DNA from: Cupriavidus malaysiensis
Lineage (GTDB): Bacteria; Pseudomonadota; Gammaproteobacteria; Burkholderiales; Burkholderiaceae
Direction: 5' to 3'
Length of the DNA stretch: 64,000 nt
Assembly (NCBI RefSeq): GCF_001854325.1
Contig: NZ_CP017755.1
Span: 2,418,001 to 2,482,000, forward strand
Part shown: piece after piece, positions 26,737 through 38,161 of the stretch
Position numbering within the stretch: position 1 is the stretch's first letter
Layout of the letters: the number at the start of each line of letters is the position of its first letter
Notes under the pieces: generated by a model
What the model saw: only the letters and a program-made list of their open reading frames with translations
What the model was told of the DNA's origin: nothing
Database searches by the model: none
Program-made: the position numbers and the translations under genes

Positions 26737-29700
26737 ATGGCTCGCACAGCCTCCGGCCCCCGCGTGTGGCGCGGCCGCGGGCCGCCCCGGCCGATAAGGA
26801 AGGCGCGAAGGACGAATCCAGTGCGGATCTGCAAACTCGACCTCACCTCTGCCACGGAGCCGGATGCCTTGAGCAACGAGCTCCGGCGCATCGCCGCGCT
26901 CGGCTTCAGCCATGTGCTGTGCAGCGGCTGGCCGGCCCCGCTCGCGGATGACCGCGATGCGCTGGGCGCCACGGCCGCGCTCTGCGCCGCCTGCGAGCGC
27001 ACCCGCCTGTCCCTCTTGCTGGACCTTTCGCTGGACCGCTGTCCGGTGCAGCAGACGCGTATCGATCCCGACTGGATCGATCGTGCTGCAACGGCCTCCG
27101 CCCCGCATGAAACCGACAGCCATCTCCCCGGCGCCCGCCTGCGCTGGCACGATGCAGGCGTCGCCGAAGCGTTGAGCGGCTGGTGGGCCGCGCAGCTCGG
27201 CGCGGCCTTCGCCGCCGGCGTGGCCGGGTTTTGCTTGCGCGCGCCGCATCGGGTGGCCGGCCGCCACTGGAAAAGCCTGACCGCTATGCTGCACGCCGCG
27301 GCCGGCGCGGCGCCGGATGGCCGGCATCCGCGCCTTCTGGTATGGACGCCCGGCCTTTCGCCCGCGCAGCTTGAAGATCTCGCGCAAGGGAGATTCGATG
27401 GCGCCTTCTGCTCCCTGCCGTGGTGGGACTTCCGCAGCAGCTGGCTGAGCGAGGAGATCGGGCGGCTGCGCCGCTTCGGGCGGGTGCTTGCCGCGACGTC
27501 GCTGACAGCCGCCGTCCAGGATGCACTGACGGCGCGTCGTGCGTTGTGGAGCGCGGCGGCCCTGTGCGACGGCATCCTGGTACCCGCCGGCTTCGAGACC
27601 GGTGGCAGGCAAGGCGGCGATCTGGCCGACGCCGCCCCATCTTTGAGCGCGGAATCCGGCCCGTGCCGTGCCGCCGGCTACGACATCACCGATGAACTGC
27701 TGCAAGCCAACACCTGGCTGGAGGCGCGCGGCAGCGAGCCGGCCTTGTCGGTACGGCAGCTGACGGGCAGCCATGCACCGCTCACGGCACTCTTGCGCCT
27801 GCCCCTGGCGGATGCGGACCGCGGCAGCGATGCGCTGCCCGGCCAGGACGTGCTCGCCGTGGTGATCAACCCGAGCGCGCGCGAACCGGGCAGTCTGGGC
27901 GCCGATCGCATCCTTGGCAGCTCACCCGATCCGGCCGCCCGCCTGGAGCCATCCCCGGGCAGTCCTGCGGGCGCGCGCGATGGCGCCGCCATGGATGCGC
28001 TGGATGCGCTGGCAGTCATCTCGCTGGCGGCAGGAGACATCCGCCTGTATCGCGCCGTACCCGTGCCCGCACGGCCGCCCGTCACCCGCGCGGCGCGCCA
28101 GGGCGAAGCCATCAGCGCGTCCGGCCTGGGCAGCGTGGTGGCCGCACTGGAGGCGCCGCGCATCGTCATCGAGCAGGTGGCTCCCTGCTGCGACGCCGGG
28201 CGCTTTGCCGTGCGCCGCGTGGTGGGCGAGCGCGTCGAGGTCAGCGCCGATATCTGGATGGACGGACACGCCCAGCTGGCGGCGTGCGTGCTGTGGCGCG
28301 CGCCCGGCGAGCAGGACTGGCACGAGGCACCGATGCGGCATGTGGTCAATGACCGCTGGCGCGGCGCCTTTCCCCTGGCGGCGCTCGGACGGCACGAGTT
28401 CACGGTGGAGGCCTGGCACGATACCTTTGCGAGCTGGCTCGACGAGATCGCGAAGAAGCTCGCCGCCGGCGTCGACATCACGCTGGAAATCGAGGAAGGC
28501 GCGCGGCTGGTGGCGGACGCCCTGCTGCCGCCCGGCGGCGAGCCGCCGCCGCCCGATGGCGCGCTGGCCGGCATCGTCGATGCGCTGGCCGCCAGTGCCG
28601 GCGACGACGCCCACCGGCTGGAGATCCTCCTCGCCGCAGCCACCGCCGCGGCCATGCGCGCGGCCATGCAGCATCCTTCGGGGCGGCCTTTCATCACGCG
28701 CCACCCGGTGCCGATGCCGGTCGAGGCCGAGCGGCTGGCCACCCGCTTCGCCAGCTGGTATGAGCTCTTCCCGCGCTCGCAGAGCGGCAGTGCCCGGCGG
28801 CACGGCACCTTCGACGATGTGATCGCCCGCCTGCCCGCCATTCGCGCCATGGGCTTCGACGTGCTCTACTTCCCACCCATCCATCCGATCGGCAGGACGC
28901 ACCGCAAGGGACGCAACAACAGCCTGCGCTGCGAGCCGGGTGACCCTGGCAGCCCCTACGCGATCGGGGCGGAAGAAGGCGGGCACGATGCCCTGCACCC
29001 GGAACTCGGTACGTTCGAGGACTTTCACCGCCTGCGCGATGCCGCCGCGGCGGCCGGGCTGGAGCTGGCGCTGGACTTTGCCGTCCAGTGCTCGCTCGAT
29101 CATCCCTGGCTGAAGGCGCACCCGGAGTGGTTCGCGCGTCGGCCCGATGGCTCACTGCGCTACGCGGAGAACCCGCCGAAGAAGTACGAGGACATCGTCA
29201 ACCCGGACTTCTACGCCCCGGCTCCGGCGGCCACGGCGCTCTGGCAGGCCTTGCGCGACGTGGTCATGTTCTGGCTGGAACAGGGCGTGCGCATCTTCCG
29301 CGTCGACAACCCCCACACCAAGCCGCTGCCGTTCTGGGAGTGGATGATCGAGGACGTCCGCGCACACTATCCGGACGCCATCTTCCTGTCCGAGGCCTTT
29401 ACGCGGCCCAAGATGATGGCGCGGCTCGCCAAGGTGGGCTTCAGCCAGTCCTATACCTACTTCACCTGGCGCAACACCAAGGCCGAGCTCATGGAGTACC
29501 TGACCGAGCTGACGCAAGGCCCGCTGCGTGAATACTTCCGCCCGCACTTCTTCGTCAATACGCCAGACATCAACCCCCCCTTCCTGCATGAAGGCGGGCG
29601 CCCTGCGTTCCTGATCCGCGCGGCGCTGGCCGCGTTGTTATCCGGCTTGTGGGGCATGTACAGCGGCTTCGAGCTGTGCGAGTCCGAGCCCCTCGTCGTG

Positions 29701-30198
29701 GACGGGAAGGTGCGGGAGGAGTATCTCGACTCGGAGAAGTATCAACTGCGCCCCCGCAACTGGCAGCAGCCCGGCAACATCGTCGCGGAGATCACGCGCC
29801 TGAACCTGCTCCGCCTGCAGCATCCCGCCCTGCAGAGCCATCTGGGGCTGCGCTTCTACCATGCCGGCAACGATGCCATCCTGTATTTCGCGCGCTTCGT
29901 GCCGGGCGAGGAAACATTGTTCGGGGATGACGTCCTGCTCGTCGCCATCAACCTCGATCCGCGCCACGCGCAGGAGGCCTCCATCGAGATTCCACTATGG
30001 GAATGGGGCCTGCCTGACCAGGCAGGCGTGTCCGTGCAGGACCTGATGAGCGGCCACCACTTCAAGCTGAACGGCAAGCAGCAGCACATCCGGCTGGATC
30101 CGGCCCATGTGCCGTTCGCGCTCTGGCAGGTCACCCCCATCGGCGGCGCCCGCCGCGCCGCAGCCGCCCCGGCTGAGGGCGGCGGGGCCGGTGCCTGA
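26737..30198 (+). CDS. glgE: Alpha-1,4-glucan:maltose-1-phosphate maltosyltransferase GlgE, with extended N-terminus
   Basis: GlgE adds maltose from maltose 1-phosphate to alpha-1,4-glucan ends. From about residue 470 it is a normal GlgE: an N-domain (RIVIEQVAPCCDAGRFAVRRVVG), then a GH13 barrel with the nucleophile Asp857 in FRVDNPHTKP and acid/base Glu886 in LSEAFTRPKMM. Before it lie about 430 residues that look like a degenerate amylase barrel: GFCLRAPHR stands where a catalytic enzyme has GFRxDAxxx, and no HD-type end motif is seen. Total 1,153 residues, against about 660-700 for the core enzyme. ATG 26737 has AGGA five bases upstream; GTG 26821 (AAGGA at eight bases, 1,125 residues) is equally possible. 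It heads the operon. Confidence 0.9.
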   Translation: MARTASGPRVWRGRGPPRPIRKARRTNPVRICKLDLTSATEPDALSNELRRIAALGFSHVLCSGWPAPLADDRDALGATAALCAACERTRLSLLLDLSLDRCPVQQTRIDPDWIDRAATASAPHETDSHLPGARLRWHDAGVAEALSGWWAAQLGAAFAAGVAGFCLRAPHRVAGRHWKSLTAMLHAAAGAAPDGRHPRLLVWTPGLSPAQLEDLAQGRFDGAFCSLPWWDFRSSWLSEEIGRLRRFGRVLAATSLTAAVQDALTARRALWSAAALCDGILVPAGFETGGRQGGDLADAAPSLSAESGPCRAAGYDITDELLQANTWLEARGSEPALSVRQLTGSHAPLTALLRLPLADADRGSDALPGQDVLAVVINPSAREPGSLGADRILGSSPDPAARLEPSPGSPAGARDGAAMDALDALAVISLAAGDIRLYRAVPVPARPPVTRAARQGEAISASGLGSVVAALEAPRIVIEQVAPCCDAGRFAVRRVVGERVEVSADIWMDGHAQLAACVLWRAPGEQDWHEAPMRHVVNDRWRGAFPLAALGRHEFTVEAWHDTFASWLDEIAKKLAAGVDITLEIEEGARLVADALLPPGGEPPPPDGALAGIVDALAASAGDDAHRLEILLAAATAAAMRAAMQHPSGRPFITRHPVPMPVEAERLATRFASWYELFPRSQSGSARRHGTFDDVIARLPAIRAMGFDVLYFPPIHPIGRTHRKGRNNSLRCEPGDPGSPYAIGAEEGGHDALHPELGTFEDFHRLRDAAAAAGLELALDFAVQCSLDHPWLKAHPEWFARRPDGSLRYAENPPKKYEDIVNPDFYAPAPAATALWQALRDVVMFWLEQGVRIFRVDNPHTKPLPFWEWMIEDVRAHYPDAIFLSEAFTRPKMMARLAKVGFSQSYTYFTWRNTKAELMEYLTELTQGPLREYFRPHFFVNTPDINPPFLHEGGRPAFLIRAALAALLSGLWGMYSGFELCESEPLVVDGKVREEYLDSEKYQLRPRNWQQPGNIVAEITRLNLLRLQHPALQSHLGLRFYHAGNDAILYFARFVPGEETLFGDDVLLVAINLDPRHAQEASIEIPLWEWGLPDQAGVSVQDLMSGHHFKLNGKQQHIRLDPAHVPFALWQVTPIGGARRAAAAPAEGGGAGA

Positions 30199-30232
30199 CG
30201 GCTGCTCGGCCGGGCGCATGCGGACCGGCACG

Positions 30233-30259
30233 AGGGGACATGGGGGACATGGGGGACAT
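30233..30259 (+). repeat. 9-bp tandem repeat before treS
   Basis: Three units of (A/G)GGGGACAT, followed by two spaced variants (TGAGGGGACAT, TAAGGAGACAT) leading into the treS ribosome site. Each unit looks like a purine-rich ribosome site joined to AT(G). Confidence 0.85.
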
Positions 30260-30294
30260 TGAGGGGACATTGAGGAGACTCTAAGGAGACATGG

Positions 30295-33200
30295 ATGAAG
30301 CGCCTCAGCGAACGTGCACATAGCGCCCTGCTGAACGCCGACCCGCTTTGGTACAAGGACGCCGTGATCTACCAGTTGCACATCAAGTCCTTCTTCGATG
30401 GCAATGGCGACGGCGTGGGCGATTTCTCGGGCCTGCTGGCCAAGCTGGACTACCTGGTCGACCTTGGCGTCGACACCGTCTGGCTGCTGCCGTTCTACCC
30501 TTCGCCCCGCCTCGACGACGGCTACGACATCGCGGACTACCGCAATGTGCATCCGGAGTACGGCACGCTGTCCGAAGCGCGGCGCTTCATCCATGCCGCG
30601 CACGCGCATGGCATCCGCGTCATCACCGAACTGGTCATCAACCACACCTCCGACCAGCACCCCTGGTTCCAGCGCTCGCGCAGGGCCAAACCCGGCTCGG
30701 CGGCCCACAACTACTATGTGTGGTCCGACGACGACCAGGCCTACGCCGGCACGCGCATCATCTTCTGCGACACCGAGAAGTCCAACTGGAGCTGGGACCC
30801 GGTGGCCGGCGCCTACTTCTGGCACCGCTTCTATGCGCACCAGCCCGACCTGAACTTCGACAATCCGCACGTGCTCAGCGAGGTGCTGTCCGTCATGCGC
30901 TTCTGGCTCGACATCGGCGTGGACGGGCTGCGGCTGGACGCGGTGCCCTACCTGGTGGAACGCGAAGGCACCAGCAACGAGAACCTGCCGGAGACCCACG
31001 CCATCATCCGCAAGATCCGCGCCCACCTCGACGCGCGCTATCCGGGCCGCATGCTGCTGGCCGAAGCCAATATGTGGCCGGAAGACGCGCAGCAGTACTT
31101 CGGCATCGACGGCGCGGCCGCGGACGGCAGGGGCGAGGAATGCCACATGGCCTTCCACTTCCCGCTGATGCCGCGCATGTACATGGCCATCGCGCGCGAA
31201 GACCGCTTCCCGATCACCGACATCATGCGCCAGACCCCGGAAGTCCCGGTCGACTGCCAGTGGGCCATCTTCCTGCGCAACCACGATGAGCTGACGCTCG
31301 AGATGGTCACCAGCAGCGAGCGCGACTACCTGTGGGAGGTCTACGCGTCCGAGCGGCGCGCCCGCATCAATCTCGGCATCCGCCGGCGGCTGGCGCCGCT
31401 GATGGAACGCGACCGTCGCCGCATCGAGCTGATGAACAGCCTGCTGTTCTCCATGCCGGGCACCCCGGTCATCTACTACGGTGACGAGATCGGCATGGGC
31501 GACAACATCCACCTGGGCGACCGGGACGGCGTGCGCACGCCGATGCAGTGGTCGCCCGACCGCAACGGCGGCTTCTCGCGCGCCGACCCGGAACGGCTGG
31601 TACTGCCGCCGCTGCAGGGGCCGCTGTACGGCTATGAAGCGGTCAACGTGGAAGCGCAGGAACGCGACCCGCATTCGCTGCTGAACTGGATGCGGCGGAT
31701 GCTGGCGCTGCGCCGCAAGCACCGCGCCTTCGGCCGGGGCACGCTGCGCTTCCTGTTCCCGGGCAACCGCAAGATCCTGGCCTACCTGCGTGAGTACGAC
31801 GACGTGCACATCCTGTGCGTGGCCAATCTCTCGCGCGCCCCGCAGGCGGTGGAGCTGGACCTGTCCGCCTTCAATGGCCGGGTTCCCGTGGAGATGATGG
31901 GCGCCACGCCCTTCCCCGCCATCGGCACGCTGACTTACCTGCTCACCTTGCCTCCCTATGGCTTCTACTGGTTCGTGCTGAGCGATGAGGCACAGCCGCC
32001 GCCCTGGCACATGGAGACTCCCGAACAGATGCCCGACCAGGTCACGCTCGTGCTGCAGAACAGGGGGCGCCCGGAGTTGACCGAAGCGTCCCGGCGCCTG
32101 CTCGACGAGGAAGTACTGCCCCCCTACCTTCGCCGCCGCCGCTGGTTCGGCGCGAAGGGCGAGACCATCCGCCGCGCATCGCTGGCCTATATGCTGCCTT
32201 TCGCGCGCGGCGACGGTGGCGAGGAGACCTGGCTCGGTGAAGTGGAGGTGGTCCTGGCCGGCGGCCGCACCGAGCGCTACCAGCTTCCCGTGGGCCTGCT
32301 GTGGGACCGCGACAACCCCGACGGGATACCGCCGCTCGCCCACGGCCTGTCGATGGCGCGCGTGCGGCAGGGCAGCCGGGTCGGGCTGGCCACCGACGGC
32401 TTCACCTCGGAACTGTTCGCGCGCGAGATCGTGCAGGCCCTGCGTGCCGGCAGCGAACTGCGCGGCCCGCGGGAAACCATCCGCTTCAAGGCCGAGCCTG
32501 GATTGGCGGCCATGCACCCCGAGCGGGAAGAGATCCAGTGGATGTCGGCCGAGCAATCCAACAGCTCGCTCGCCTACGGCAACACGGCGGTGCTGAAGCT
32601 GGTCCGCCGGCTGTCCGGCGGGTGCCACCCCGAGGTCGAAGTGACACGCTACCTGACCAGCCAGGGCTACCCGCATTGCGCCCCGCTGCTGGGCGAAGCG
32701 GTGCGCATCGGCGCCGATGGCGAGCCACACACGCTGATGCTGCTGCAAGGCTACATCCCCAACCAGGGCAACGGCTGGGACTGGACCCTGGACTACCTGG
32801 CCCGCGCGATCGACGATGCCTTGCCGGCGAAGGAAAGCGAGGACGAGTTCATCGAGGCCATGTCCGGCTATGCCGCCATGGCCACCACCCTGGGCCGCAG
32901 GCTGGCCGAACTGCACGAGGTGCTGGCACGCTCCAGCGAGGATCCCGCCTTCGCCCCCGAGCCCGCCGGCGCGGCCGAGAGCGAGCAGTGGGCACGGCAG
33001 GCCCTGGCCCGGCTCACGCACGCCCTGGACCTGCTGGAGATCTGCCCCATCGATACCTCGCAGCCCGCGCAGGAGCGGCTCGGCGAGGATGTGCAGTTGC
33101 TGCTGCAGGCACGCCAGGCCTTGCCCGCGCTGGTCGAGCGGCTCGCCGCCGCGGCGCCCGGCGGCCTGCAGACCCGTATCCATGGGGATTTTCACCTGGG

Positions 33201-33666
33201 CCAGGTGCTGATCGCGCAGAACGACGCCTACCTGGTGGACTTCGAGGGCGAGCCCGGCCAGCCGCTGGCCTGGCGCCGGCGCAAGACCTCGCCGCTGCGG
33301 GATGTCGCCGGCCTGCTGCGCTCGCTCGACTATGCCGCAGCCACCGTCGGCACCGACCGGCAGGAGCGCACCCATGCCGAACTGCCCCCCGCGCTGGCGC
33401 AACGCCGCGGAGAACTGCTGGAGCGCTTCCGCGCCACCGCCACGGAGGCCGTCCTCGGCGGCTATCGCGAGCACCTCGAAGCCTGCGCTACGCCATGGGT
33501 GCAGGCCGGGCAGCTCCAGCCGCTGCTGGACCTGTTCCTGCTGGAAAGGGCCGCCTACGAAGTCGAGTACGAGGCGGCCAATCGCGTGGCATGGATCGAC
33601 CTGCCCGCCAGCGGCCTGGCAAGGCTGGTGGGCCAGCTGCTGGCGGACGACACGGAGGCCCGATGA
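30295..33666 (+). CDS. treS: Trehalose synthase fused to maltokinase (TreS-Pep2)
   Basis: 1,123 residues. About 15-560 is TreS, which interconverts trehalose and maltose: [19 protein letters not shown] near the start, the nucleophile in [15 protein letters not shown] (about residue 210), acid/base in LLAEANMWP and the third acid in [12 protein letters not shown]. About 590-1123 is maltokinase (Pep2), which phosphorylates maltose with [14 protein letters not shown], the kinase-like [10 protein letters not shown] (about residue 963) and VDFEGEP. The fusion channels trehalose to maltose 1-phosphate, the GlgE substrate. The ATG is preceded by AAGGAGAC; the stop overlaps glgB's start. Confidence 0.95.
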   Translation: MKRLSERAHSALLNADPLWYKDAVIYQLHIKSFFDGNGDGVGDFSGLLAKLDYLVDLGVDTVWLLPFYPSPRLDDGYDIADYRNVHPEYGTLSEARRFIHAAHAHGIRVITELVINHTSDQHPWFQRSRRAKPGSAAHNYYVWSDDDQAYAGTRIIFCDTEKSNWSWDPVAGAYFWHRFYAHQPDLNFDNPHVLSEVLSVMRFWLDIGVDGLRLDAVPYLVEREGTSNENLPETHAIIRKIRAHLDARYPGRMLLAEANMWPEDAQQYFGIDGAAADGRGEECHMAFHFPLMPRMYMAIAREDRFPITDIMRQTPEVPVDCQWAIFLRNHDELTLEMVTSSERDYLWEVYASERRARINLGIRRRLAPLMERDRRRIELMNSLLFSMPGTPVIYYGDEIGMGDNIHLGDRDGVRTPMQWSPDRNGGFSRADPERLVLPPLQGPLYGYEAVNVEAQERDPHSLLNWMRRMLALRRKHRAFGRGTLRFLFPGNRKILAYLREYDDVHILCVANLSRAPQAVELDLSAFNGRVPVEMMGATPFPAIGTLTYLLTLPPYGFYWFVLSDEAQPPPWHMETPEQMPDQVTLVLQNRGRPELTEASRRLLDEEVLPPYLRRRRWFGAKGETIRRASLAYMLPFARGDGGEETWLGEVEVVLAGGRTERYQLPVGLLWDRDNPDGIPPLAHGLSMARVRQGSRVGLATDGFTSELFAREIVQALRAGSELRGPRETIRFKAEPGLAAMHPEREEIQWMSAEQSNSSLAYGNTAVLKLVRRLSGGCHPEVEVTRYLTSQGYPHCAPLLGEAVRIGADGEPHTLMLLQGYIPNQGNGWDWTLDYLARAIDDALPAKESEDEFIEAMSGYAAMATTLGRRLAELHEVLARSSEDPAFAPEPAGAAESEQWARQALARLTHALDLLEICPIDTSQPAQERLGEDVQLLLQARQALPALVERLAAAAPGGLQTRIHGDFHLGQVLIAQNDAYLVDFEGEPGQPLAWRRRKTSPLRDVAGLLRSLDYAAATVGTDRQERTHAELPPALAQRRGELLERFRATATEAVLGGYREHLEACATPWVQAGQLQPLLDLFLLERAAYEVEYEAANRVAWIDLPASGLARLVGQLLADDTEAR

Positions 33667-35927
33667 ACCACACCGAAGACAGCACCGGCACGCGCCATGA
33701 CAGCGCGCTCCCGGCGCAGGAGCTGCAGGCCCTGCTGTCCGCCCGCCATCGCGATCCCTTCTCGGTGCTCGGCCCCCACGCCGTCGGCGCGGACGGCGCG
33801 GACGGCGTGGTGATCCGGGCCTGCCTGCCGGGCGCCGGCTCGGTGGGACTTGTCGACGCCGGGGGCAAGGAACTGGCCCCGATGGAAGTGCTGCACGCGG
33901 GCGGGATCTTCGCCGCCCGCCTCGGCGCGCGCGCGCCGGGCTACCGCTTGCGCATCCGCTGGCGGGACGGCAGCGAACAATGCAGCGCCGACCCCTACGC
34001 CTTCGGCCTGCTGCTGGGCGAGATGGACCTGTACCTGATCGCGGAAGGCCGCCATCTCGAACTGGGCAGCTGCCTCGGCGCGCAATGGCGGCGGGTGGAC
34101 AGCGTGCAGGGCGTACGCTTCGCGGTGTGGGCGCCCAATGCCCAGCGCGTTTCGGTGATCGGCGACTTCAACGGCTGGCTGGCGGCACGCCACCCCATGC
34201 GCCTGCGCCACCCGAGCGGCGTCTGGGAACTCTTCGTGCCGGCCGAGATGGGCGCGCGGCCGGGTTGCCGCTACAAGTTCGACCTGCTCGATCCGGCCGG
34301 ACACGCCTTGCCGGACAAGGCGGACCCGGTGGCGCTCGCCACCGAGGCGCCACCGGCCACGGCCTCGGTGATCGCCGCGCCCGGCCTCGGCGCGCCGCCT
34401 TTCGCCTGGCACGACAAGGACTGGATGCAGCGGCGCGCCGAGGCCGACCGCTACGCCACCCCCATGTCCGTCTACGAAGTCCACGCCGCTTCCTGGCTGG
34501 GTGCCGCCAACGACCCGGCCTCCGGCTGGCAGACGCTCGCGCAGCGGCTGGTCCCCTACGTGGCGGAGCTGGGCTTCACGCATATCGAGTTCCTGCCCGT
34601 GATGGAGCACCCCTTCGGCGGCTCCTGGGGCTACCAGCCCCTCTCGCTCTATGCCCCCACCGCCCGCCTCGGCCCGCCGCAAGCCTTCGCCGCCTTCATC
34701 GACCGTTGCCACCAGGCCGGCATCGGCGTGATCCTCGACTGGGTGCCGGCGCACTTCCCGACCGACCCGCACGGGCTGGGCCGCTTCGACGGCACCGCGC
34801 TGTACGAGCACCAGGATCCACGCGAGGGCCTGCACCAGGACTGGAACACGCTGATCTACAACCTGGGCCGGCACGAGGTGCGCGGCTTCCTGCTGTCAGG
34901 TGCCTTGCACTGGCTGGAGCACTTCCACGCCGACGGGCTGCGTGTCGACGCGGTGGCATCGATGCTGTACCGCGACTACAGCCGCGCAGCCGGGCAGTGG
35001 GTGCCCAATCGCTTCGGCGGCCGCGAGAACCTGGAGGCGGTGAGCTTCCTGCGCGAGCTCAACACCGTGGTCCACGAGCGCTGCCCGGGCGCGCTCACCA
35101 TCGCCGAGGAATCCACCGCCTGGCAGGGCGTGACCGCCAGCACCGCGAGCGGAGGACTGGGCTTCGACTTCAAGTGGAACATGGGATGGATGCACGACAC
35201 CCTGCGCTACCTGTCCCATGACCCGATACACCGCGCCTGGCACCACCAGGACATGACCTTCGGCCTGGTCTATGCCTGGTCCGAGGCCTTTCTGCTGCCG
35301 CTGTCGCACGACGAAGTCGTGTACGGCAAGGGCGCCATGATCGGCAAGTGCCCGGGCGACGCTTGGCAGCGCTTCGCCGGCCTGCGCGCCTACTACGGGT
35401 TCATGTGGATGCATCCGGGCAAGAAGCTGCTGTTCATGGGCGGAGAACTGGCCCAGTGGCGGGAATGGAACCACGACGGCGAACTCGACTGGGCCCTGCT
35501 CGAGCACCCCATGCACCGTGGCGTGCAGGCCCTGGTGCGCGATCTCAATGCCTTGTACCGCGAACTCCCCGCCCTGCACGCCCTCGACCACAGCCCGGAA
35601 GGATTCCAGTGGGTGGTGGGCGACGATCATCAGAACAGCGTGTTCGCCTGGCTGCGCCGCGCCGCCCCGGGCAGCGACGAGGTCGTCCTGGTGGTGGTCA
35701 ATATGACGCCGGTGCCGCGCCACGGTTACCGCGTGGGCGCGCCGCTCGCCGGCTGCTGGCGGGAGCGGCTGAACACCGACGCAGCCTGCTACGGCGGCAG
35801 CAACGTCGGCAATGGCGGCACCGTGATGACCGAGGCGCGGCCCTCGCACGGACAGCCGGCATCCCTCAGCCTGACGCTGCCGCCACTGGCCACGCTGGTG
35901 CTGCAATACGCCGGCGCACGCGAGTGA
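33663..35927 (+). CDS. glgB: 1,4-alpha-glucan branching enzyme GlgB
   Basis: 754 residues, the size of long bacterial GlgB proteins. An N1 domain (about 20-120, [14 protein letters not shown]), a CBM48 domain (about 150-250, [22 protein letters not shown]) and a GH13 barrel with [10 protein letters not shown], the nucleophile in [17 protein letters not shown] (about residue 425), acid/base in TIAEESTAW and the third acid in [12 protein letters not shown]. It moves alpha-1,4 chains to alpha-1,6 branches on the polymer made by GlgE. Translational overlap with treS (ATGA). Confidence 0.95.
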   Translation: MNHTEDSTGTRHDSALPAQELQALLSARHRDPFSVLGPHAVGADGADGVVIRACLPGAGSVGLVDAGGKELAPMEVLHAGGIFAARLGARAPGYRLRIRWRDGSEQCSADPYAFGLLLGEMDLYLIAEGRHLELGSCLGAQWRRVDSVQGVRFAVWAPNAQRVSVIGDFNGWLAARHPMRLRHPSGVWELFVPAEMGARPGCRYKFDLLDPAGHALPDKADPVALATEAPPATASVIAAPGLGAPPFAWHDKDWMQRRAEADRYATPMSVYEVHAASWLGAANDPASGWQTLAQRLVPYVAELGFTHIEFLPVMEHPFGGSWGYQPLSLYAPTARLGPPQAFAAFIDRCHQAGIGVILDWVPAHFPTDPHGLGRFDGTALYEHQDPREGLHQDWNTLIYNLGRHEVRGFLLSGALHWLEHFHADGLRVDAVASMLYRDYSRAAGQWVPNRFGGRENLEAVSFLRELNTVVHERCPGALTIAEESTAWQGVTASTASGGLGFDFKWNMGWMHDTLRYLSHDPIHRAWHHQDMTFGLVYAWSEAFLLPLSHDEVVYGKGAMIGKCPGDAWQRFAGLRAYYGFMWMHPGKKLLFMGGELAQWREWNHDGELDWALLEHPMHRGVQALVRDLNALYRELPALHALDHSPEGFQWVVGDDHQNSVFAWLRRAAPGSDEVVLVVVNMTPVPRHGYRVGAPLAGCWRERLNTDAACYGGSNVGNGGTVMTEARPSHGQPASLSLTLPPLATLVLQYAGARE

Positions 35928-35929
35928 TC

Positions 35930-38161
35930 ATGCCCCTGCCTGTCGCCGACCGTCTCCTGCCCGGCAAGCCCTACCCGCTCGGCGCCCACTGGGATGGACT
36001 CGGCGTCAATTTCGCGGTGTTCTCGGCCAATGCCTCGCGCATCGATATCTGCCTGTTCTCGACGAACGGGCGCAAGGAAGTGGCGCGCATGCCGCTGCCG
36101 GAATGCACTGACGAGATCTGGCATGGCTACCTGCCCAATGTCGCGCTCGGCTCGCTGTACGGCTTCCGCGCCTTCGGCCCCTACCAACCGGCGCGCGGCC
36201 ACCGCTTCAATCCCCACAAGCTGCTGCTGGATCCGTATGCGCGCCAGCTGAGCGGCCCGGTGCGCTGGTCCGACGCCCTGTTCGGCTACCGGCTGCAGAG
36301 CGCCCGCGCCGACCTGATACCCGATCGCCGCGACAGCGCGCCGACCATGCCCAAGGCCGTGGTGGTGGATGAGAGCTTCCATTGGGGCAATGACCGCCCG
36401 CCCGACGTACCCTGGCAGGAAACCGTCATCTACGAAGCACACCTGCGCGGGCTTTCGATGCTGCGTGACGACGTGCTGCCGAACCTGCGCGGCACCTTCG
36501 CCGCGCTGTGCGACCCGCGCTGGCTCGATCACCTGCTGCGCCTGGGCGTGACCGCCGTGGAGCTGCTGCCGGTGCATGCCATCCTGCAGGACCGCTTCCT
36601 GCTGGAGCGGGGACTGCGCAACTACTGGGGCTACAACACCCTGGCGTACTTCGCGCCGGAGCCCTCCTACCTCGCCAGCGGCCAGTTGCAGGAAATCAAG
36701 GTGGCGGTGCGGCGCCTGCATGCCGCCGGCATCGAAATCATCCTCGACGTGGTCTACAACCACACCTGCGAAGGCAACGAGCTGGGGCCCACGGTCTCCT
36801 GGCGCGGACTGGACAATGCGTCCTACTACCGCCTGGTAGCAGGCGACGAGCGCCGCTACGTCAATCACACCGGCTGCGGCAACACCCTCGCCTTGTCGCA
36901 TCCGCGCGTGCTGCAGATGGTGCTGGACTCCCTGCGATACTGGGTCGAGTGCTACCACGTGGACGGCTTCCGCTTCGACCTCGGCAGCGTGCTGGGGCGC
37001 GAGCGCGATGGCTTCGACGCCGGCTCGGCCTTCTTTGACGCCCTGCTGCAGGACCCGGTCCTGGCCCATGTCAAGCTGATCTCCGAACCCTGGGATCTCG
37101 GCCCCGACGGCTACCAGCTCGGCAACCACCCCCCCGGCTTCGCCGAATGGAACGACAAGTTCCGCGACACGGTACGCCGCTTCTGGCGCGGCGATGCGGG
37201 CCAGCGCGGCGAACTGGCGGCGAGGCTGTCGGGCTCGGCCGACCTGTTCGACCGGCGCCACCGGCGTCCGTGGGCGAGCATCAACTACATCACCGCGCAT
37301 GACGGTTTCACGCTGGCCGACCTGGTCAGCTACCAGGCCAAGCACAACGAAGCGAACGGCGAAGACAACCGCGACGGCACCGACGACAACGCCAGTTCCA
37401 ACTGGAGTACCGACGGCAGCCTGGAGGGACCGACCGACGATCCGGCCACGCTGGCACGGCGTGCCCGCGTAGCGCGCGCCTTGATGGCCACCCTGCTGCT
37501 GGCGCAGGGCACGCCCATGCTCACCGCCGGCGATGAATGGGGCCGCAGCCAGCAAGGGAACAACAACGCCTATTGCCAGGACAATGGGCTGTCGTGGCTG
37601 GACTGGAAGCAGGCGCAGAGTGCCGCGGCGCAGCCCTTGCTGGGCGTCGTGGGCCGCCTGCTGGCATTGCGCCGGCGCCTGCAGGCGCGCGCCGCCAACC
37701 GATTCGCCCACGGCCAGCTTGCGCCGTCGCCGGGACTGGCGGACATCGCCTGGTTCGACCTCGACGGCCGCCCCCCCAGCCCCGAGTCCTGGGCGGATCC
37801 CGGGATCCGCACGCTGGCGCTGCGGCGTGCCGCCACCCTGCTTCAGCCCGGCCGTTCAGAGCCGCTGCGCCAGCCTGCGCAGCCGGCCGGCGGCGAGACG
37901 GTGCAAGTGACCCTGCTGCTGCTGAACGCCGGCGACACCGATGCGGTCTTCCATCTCCCGGAGCCGCCACTGCCATGGCAACTGGCCTTCGACAGCAGCC
38001 GCCCGGACGCCGGCGCGGCGGACCGGCCGCTCCCGGACACCACGCTGCAGGCGGTGCCAGCCCATTCCCTGGTGCTGCTGGAGGCACAGGCGCCACCGGC
38101 GGTGCAGGCAGACGCGCCACCATCACCCATGTCCCTCGCCGCACCGGAGCCCACCGCATGA
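35930..38161 (+). CDS. glgX: Glycogen debranching enzyme GlgX
   Basis: 743 residues, the family length. A CBM48 domain (LGAHWDGLGVNFAVFSANAS) precedes a GH13 barrel with YNHTCEGNELGPT, the nucleophile in VDGFRFDLGSVLGR (about residue 345), acid/base in LISEPWDLGPDGYQLG and TAHDGFTLADLVSY. It hydrolyses alpha-1,6 branches, preferentially on phosphorylase-trimmed glycogen, and so prepares linear maltodextrin for MalQ, GlgP and TreY. The ATG is two bases past the glgB stop and the stop overlaps malQ. Confidence 0.95.
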   Translation: MPLPVADRLLPGKPYPLGAHWDGLGVNFAVFSANASRIDICLFSTNGRKEVARMPLPECTDEIWHGYLPNVALGSLYGFRAFGPYQPARGHRFNPHKLLLDPYARQLSGPVRWSDALFGYRLQSARADLIPDRRDSAPTMPKAVVVDESFHWGNDRPPDVPWQETVIYEAHLRGLSMLRDDVLPNLRGTFAALCDPRWLDHLLRLGVTAVELLPVHAILQDRFLLERGLRNYWGYNTLAYFAPEPSYLASGQLQEIKVAVRRLHAAGIEIILDVVYNHTCEGNELGPTVSWRGLDNASYYRLVAGDERRYVNHTGCGNTLALSHPRVLQMVLDSLRYWVECYHVDGFRFDLGSVLGRERDGFDAGSAFFDALLQDPVLAHVKLISEPWDLGPDGYQLGNHPPGFAEWNDKFRDTVRRFWRGDAGQRGELAARLSGSADLFDRRHRRPWASINYITAHDGFTLADLVSYQAKHNEANGEDNRDGTDDNASSNWSTDGSLEGPTDDPATLARRARVARALMATLLLAQGTPMLTAGDEWGRSQQGNNNAYCQDNGLSWLDWKQAQSAAAQPLLGVVGRLLALRRRLQARAANRFAHGQLAPSPGLADIAWFDLDGRPPSPESWADPGIRTLALRRAATLLQPGRSEPLRQPAQPAGGETVQVTLLLLNAGDTDAVFHLPEPPLPWQLAFDSSRPDAGAADRPLPDTTLQAVPAHSLVLLEAQAPPAVQADAPPSPMSLAAPEPTA

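Noticed and set aside
29995..33474. Very long open frame (over 1,100 codons) on the minus strand opposite treS
   Set aside because: His/Gln/Arg/Val-rich translation without any family feature, exactly antisense to a well-supported enzyme; a normal by-product of high GC.
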